22,305 nucleotides of DNA from F1-60-MAGs163 sp046091165 (GTDB lineage Bacteria > Actinomycetota > Thermoleophilia > Solirubrobacterales > Solirubrobacteraceae): assembly GCA_046091165.1 (NCBI GenBank), contig JBJTBE010000048.1, forward strand, positions 1-22,305, given 5' to 3'. Positions 20,238-22,305 of the stretch are shown here, piece by piece. The notes under the pieces are model-generated. The model was not told the DNA's origin. It did not search any database and saw only the letters and a list, made by a program, of their open reading frames with translations. Every line of letters begins with the position of its first letter. Position 1 is the first letter of the stretch. The translations under genes and the position numbers were made by a program.

Positions 20238-21205
20238 GCGGCGAGGTCCTGATCGGGGGCACCGCGGCCCTTCTGCTGTGCCTCTTCCTGGCCCCCCGCT
20301 TCATCGAGTTCCTGGGAACGCGCGAGTTTGGCCAGCGGATCCGGGAGGAGGGCCCCAGCGGCCACCACAGCAAGGCCGGGACACCGACGATGGGCGGGAT
20401 CATCATCTTCCTGGCCATCGCGATCCCGTTCCTGGTCCTCACCGACTGGGACTGGCGGGCCATCGGGGTCTTTGGCGTGGCCGTCGTCTGCGCGCTGCTG
20501 GGCTTCGCCGACGACTACGTGAAGATCGTCAAGCGCCGCTCGCTCGGCCTGCGGGGCCGCACGAAGATGTTCGTGCTTCTTCTCGTTTCGTTGGCCCTCT
20601 GGTGGGTCGCCACCCAGAAGGCCGGGGTGTCGACGACGGTGAGGCTGCGGGTGGTCGACGCGAGCATCGATCTCGGCTTCCTCTTCCCGGTCTTCGTCTT
20701 CCTCGTCGTCGCCGGCTCCACCAACGCCGTCAACCTGACCGATGGCCTCGACGGGCTGGCCGCCGGCTGCGTGGCGATCGTGATGCTCGCTTACGTGGGG
20801 ATCACCTTCATCACCACCGGCGAGCGGGACCTCGCGCTGCTCAGCGCCTGCATCGTCGGGGCCTGCACCGGCTTCCTGTGGTTCAACTCGTTCCCCGCGA
20901 CGATCTTCATGGGGGACACCGGCTCGCTGGGCCTTGGCGGCGCGATAGGGGCCGTGGCGGTGATGACCAACACGACGATCCTGCTTGTCCTGATCGGCGG
21001 AATCTTCGTTGTCGAGGCGCTGAGCGTGATCGCCCAGGTGGCTGCCTTCCAGAGCCTGCGCAAGCGGATCTTCCTGATGGCGCCGATCCACCACCACTTC
21101 GAGATGCGGGGGTGGTCGGAGACCAAGATCATCCTGCGGTTCTGGATCGTCGCCCTGGTCTTCGCGGCGATCGGCTTCACGCTCTACCAGGCCAGCATCG
21201 GCTGA
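20234..21205 (+). CDS. mraY: Phospho-N-acetylmuramoyl-pentapeptide transferase
   Basis: A 323-aa polytopic membrane enzyme that transfers phospho-MurNAc-pentapeptide to undecaprenyl phosphate, forming lipid I. About ten hydrophobic helices are visible. Family motifs are GHHSKAGTPTMGG near residue 38-50, the Asp pair FADDYVK (D93, D94), NAVNLTDGLDGLAAGC, FNSFPATIFMGDTGSLGLGG, and APIHHHFE close to the C-terminus. All catalytic Asp and His positions are present. The start GTG 20234 overlaps the murF stop, with CCCGGGAAC upstream. The length is normal. Confidence 0.96.
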   Translation: MSGEVLIGGTAALLLCLFLAPRFIEFLGTREFGQRIREEGPSGHHSKAGTPTMGGIIIFLAIAIPFLVLTDWDWRAIGVFGVAVVCALLGFADDYVKIVKRRSLGLRGRTKMFVLLLVSLALWWVATQKAGVSTTVRLRVVDASIDLGFLFPVFVFLVVAGSTNAVNLTDGLDGLAAGCVAIVMLAYVGITFITTGERDLALLSACIVGACTGFLWFNSFPATIFMGDTGSLGLGGAIGAVAVMTNTTILLVLIGGIFVVEALSVIAQVAAFQSLRKRIFLMAPIHHHFEMRGWSETKIILRFWIVALVFAAIGFTLYQASIG

Positions 21206-21222
21206 GCGGCCCGCCTGCGCCG

Positions 21223-21228
21223 TATCGT
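21223..21228 (+). promoter_or_regulatory. Leaderless -10 (TATCGT) for murD
   Basis: TATCGT-CTAGGC-GTG is a TANNNT-N6-start arrangement in the 29-nt gap after mraY. There is no Shine-Dalgarno. It suggests murD and the genes beyond it can be transcribed separately. Confidence 0.55.
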
Positions 21229-21234
21229 CTAGGC

Positions 21235-22305
21235 GTGGCCGACCGACCCCGACCGCCGCTGCCTCCCGGCCCCTGGCTGGTGGTAGGCCTGAGGCGCTCC
21301 GGCGTGGCTGCAGCCGCTGCGCTGTGGCGTGCCGGCGAGCCGGTCATCTGCGTGGACAGTGGCGACCCGCCGGGGCTGGAGGTACTCCGGGAGGAAGGCA
21401 TGGAGGTTGAGACCGGCAGCGACGGGCTCGAGGCCCTCGAGCGGACCCGGGCCGTGGTCAAGAGCCCCGGGGTGCCGGCCCAGGCGCCGGTGATCGCCGC
21501 CGCCCGCGAGCGGGGGATCCCGGTGCTGGGAGAGCTCGAGCTCGGCTGGAGGATGCTTCCCAACCCGTTCGTCGCGGTGACCGGCACCAACGGAAAGACG
21601 ACGACCGTAGAGCTGCTCGGCGAGATCTGGAGGGCGGCCGGGCTCCCGGTCACGGTGGCCGGCAACGTGGGCACCGCAGTCAGCTCCCTGCCGGGTCGCC
21701 TCGAGCCGGAGGCGACGGTGATCTGCGAGGCGAGCTCGTTCCAGCTCGAGGACTCGATCGCCTTCGACCCCGAGGTGGCGGTATTCCTCAACTTCAGCCC
21801 CGACCACCTCGACCGCCACGGGAGCGAAGAGGAGTACCTCGCGGCCAAGCTCCGGCTCTTCGACCACCAGGACGGCGGCGACTTCGCCGTGGGTCCCGCC
21901 GCACTGGTCGGCCAGGCCGGGGGCGAGGCGCAGCGGGTCGTCGTGGCCAGCCCGCCGGAGTCCGAAGGCGATATCCGCGTGAGCGACGGCTGGATCGCCT
22001 GGAACGGGGAGCCGGTGATGGAGGTCGCCTCGGTGCGCCTGCGGGGACGCCACAACCTCGAGAACGCCCTCTGTGCCGCCGGCGCGGCGCTCGCCTGGGG
22101 CGTTCCGGCCGAGGCGGTGGCCGGCGCGCTCGCCGGGTTTGCCGGCGTCGAGCACCGGATCGAGGAGGTCGGCCGCGCCGGCGGGGCTCTCTGGATCAAC
22201 GACTCGAAGGCGACCAACGTCGCATCGACCGCGGTGGCGCTGGAGGCCTTCGAGGAGCCGGTGCTCCTGATCGCCGGTGGCCAGGCCAAGGGCCAGGACT
22301 TCGGC
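21235..22305 (+). CDS. murD: UDP-MurNAc-L-alanine--D-glutamate ligase, 3'-partial
   Basis: The first 357 codons of MurD, which adds D-glutamate to UDP-MurNAc-L-Ala. The gene runs off the window, so the C-terminus is missing. The N-terminal Rossmann-like UDP domain begins PGPWLVVGLRRSGVAAAAAL (11-30). The ATP P-loop VTGTNGKTTT is at 115-124. GNVGTA, CEASSFQLE, FLNFSPDHLDRHGS and AAKLRLF are standard MurD marks. The C-terminal domain begins around GVEHRIEEVGRAGGALWINDSKATN and ends at IAGGQAKGQDFG. The GTG start is chosen because TATCGT lies 6 nt upstream and the UDP-binding strand begins soon after. A short Pro-rich leader (RPRPPLPPGP) precedes it. Confidence 0.95.
   Translation, partial: MADRPRPPLPPGPWLVVGLRRSGVAAAAALWRAGEPVICVDSGDPPGLEVLREEGMEVETGSDGLEALERTRAVVKSPGVPAQAPVIAAARERGIPVLGELELGWRMLPNPFVAVTGTNGKTTTVELLGEIWRAAGLPVTVAGNVGTAVSSLPGRLEPEATVICEASSFQLEDSIAFDPEVAVFLNFSPDHLDRHGSEEEYLAAKLRLFDHQDGGDFAVGPAALVGQAGGEAQRVVVASPPESEGDIRVSDGWIAWNGEPVMEVASVRLRGRHNLENALCAAGAALAWGVPAEAVAGALAGFAGVEHRIEEVGRAGGALWINDSKATNVASTAVALEAFEEPVLLIAGGQAKGQDFG

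Overview
The window is about 22.3 kb of very GC-rich bacterial chromosome. It is almost fully coding, with no mobile elements, tRNA/rRNA genes or CRISPR arrays seen. Several things point to an actinobacterium: the high GC, GTG/TTG starts, stop/start overlaps, -10-like TANNNT hexamers 6-7 nt upstream of start codons (leaderless transcription), a DAP-type MurE and a serine/arginine-rich Rho-type protein. The gene set fits the deep-branching class Thermoleophilia (Solirubrobacterales-like) best, but that placement is an inference.

Layout, left to right. (1) 1-2478: a three-subunit proton-translocating transhydrogenase operon, pntA1 (5'-truncated by the window edge), pntA2 and pntB. (2) 2522-6901: FAD-dependent glycerol-3-phosphate dehydrogenase, a 640-aa secreted Ala/Gly-rich protein with C-terminal Ig-like domains, and a RibD-C-type pyrimidine reductase coupled to it. 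(3) 6990-8096: a Rho-family protein that keeps the RNA-binding half but has lost the residues needed for ATP hydrolysis. (4) 8093-9206, minus strand: two genes of unknown function, an acidic soluble protein and a four-helix membrane protein. (5) 9318-13495: an OmpR-family response regulator followed by a compact tad/Flp-pilus module (cpaB, cpaF/tadA, tadB, tadC) with no pilin or prepilin peptidase in view. (6) 13707-22305: the dcw cell-wall/division cluster mraZ-rsmH-ftsL-like-class B PBP-murE-murF-mraY-murD. MurD runs off the right edge.

The dcw block makes the cytoplasmic and lipid-linked peptidoglycan precursors (MurE, MurF, MraY, MurD) together with the septal transpeptidase and its small partner. 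Its first gene, mraZ, sits behind an unusual array of G-rich repeats on an exact 10-bp period that looks like an expanded MraZ operator, followed by a perfect 10-bp hairpin in the leader. murE and murD have their own leaderless-type promoters, so the cluster is probably not one simple transcript.

The most interesting items are the degenerate Rho-like protein, the 10-bp-phased array and hairpin upstream of mraZ, the recurrent TANNNT-N6/7-start signature, a perfect 16-bp palindrome in the divergent response-regulator promoter region, and the 187-nt out-of-frame overlap between the response regulator and cpaB.
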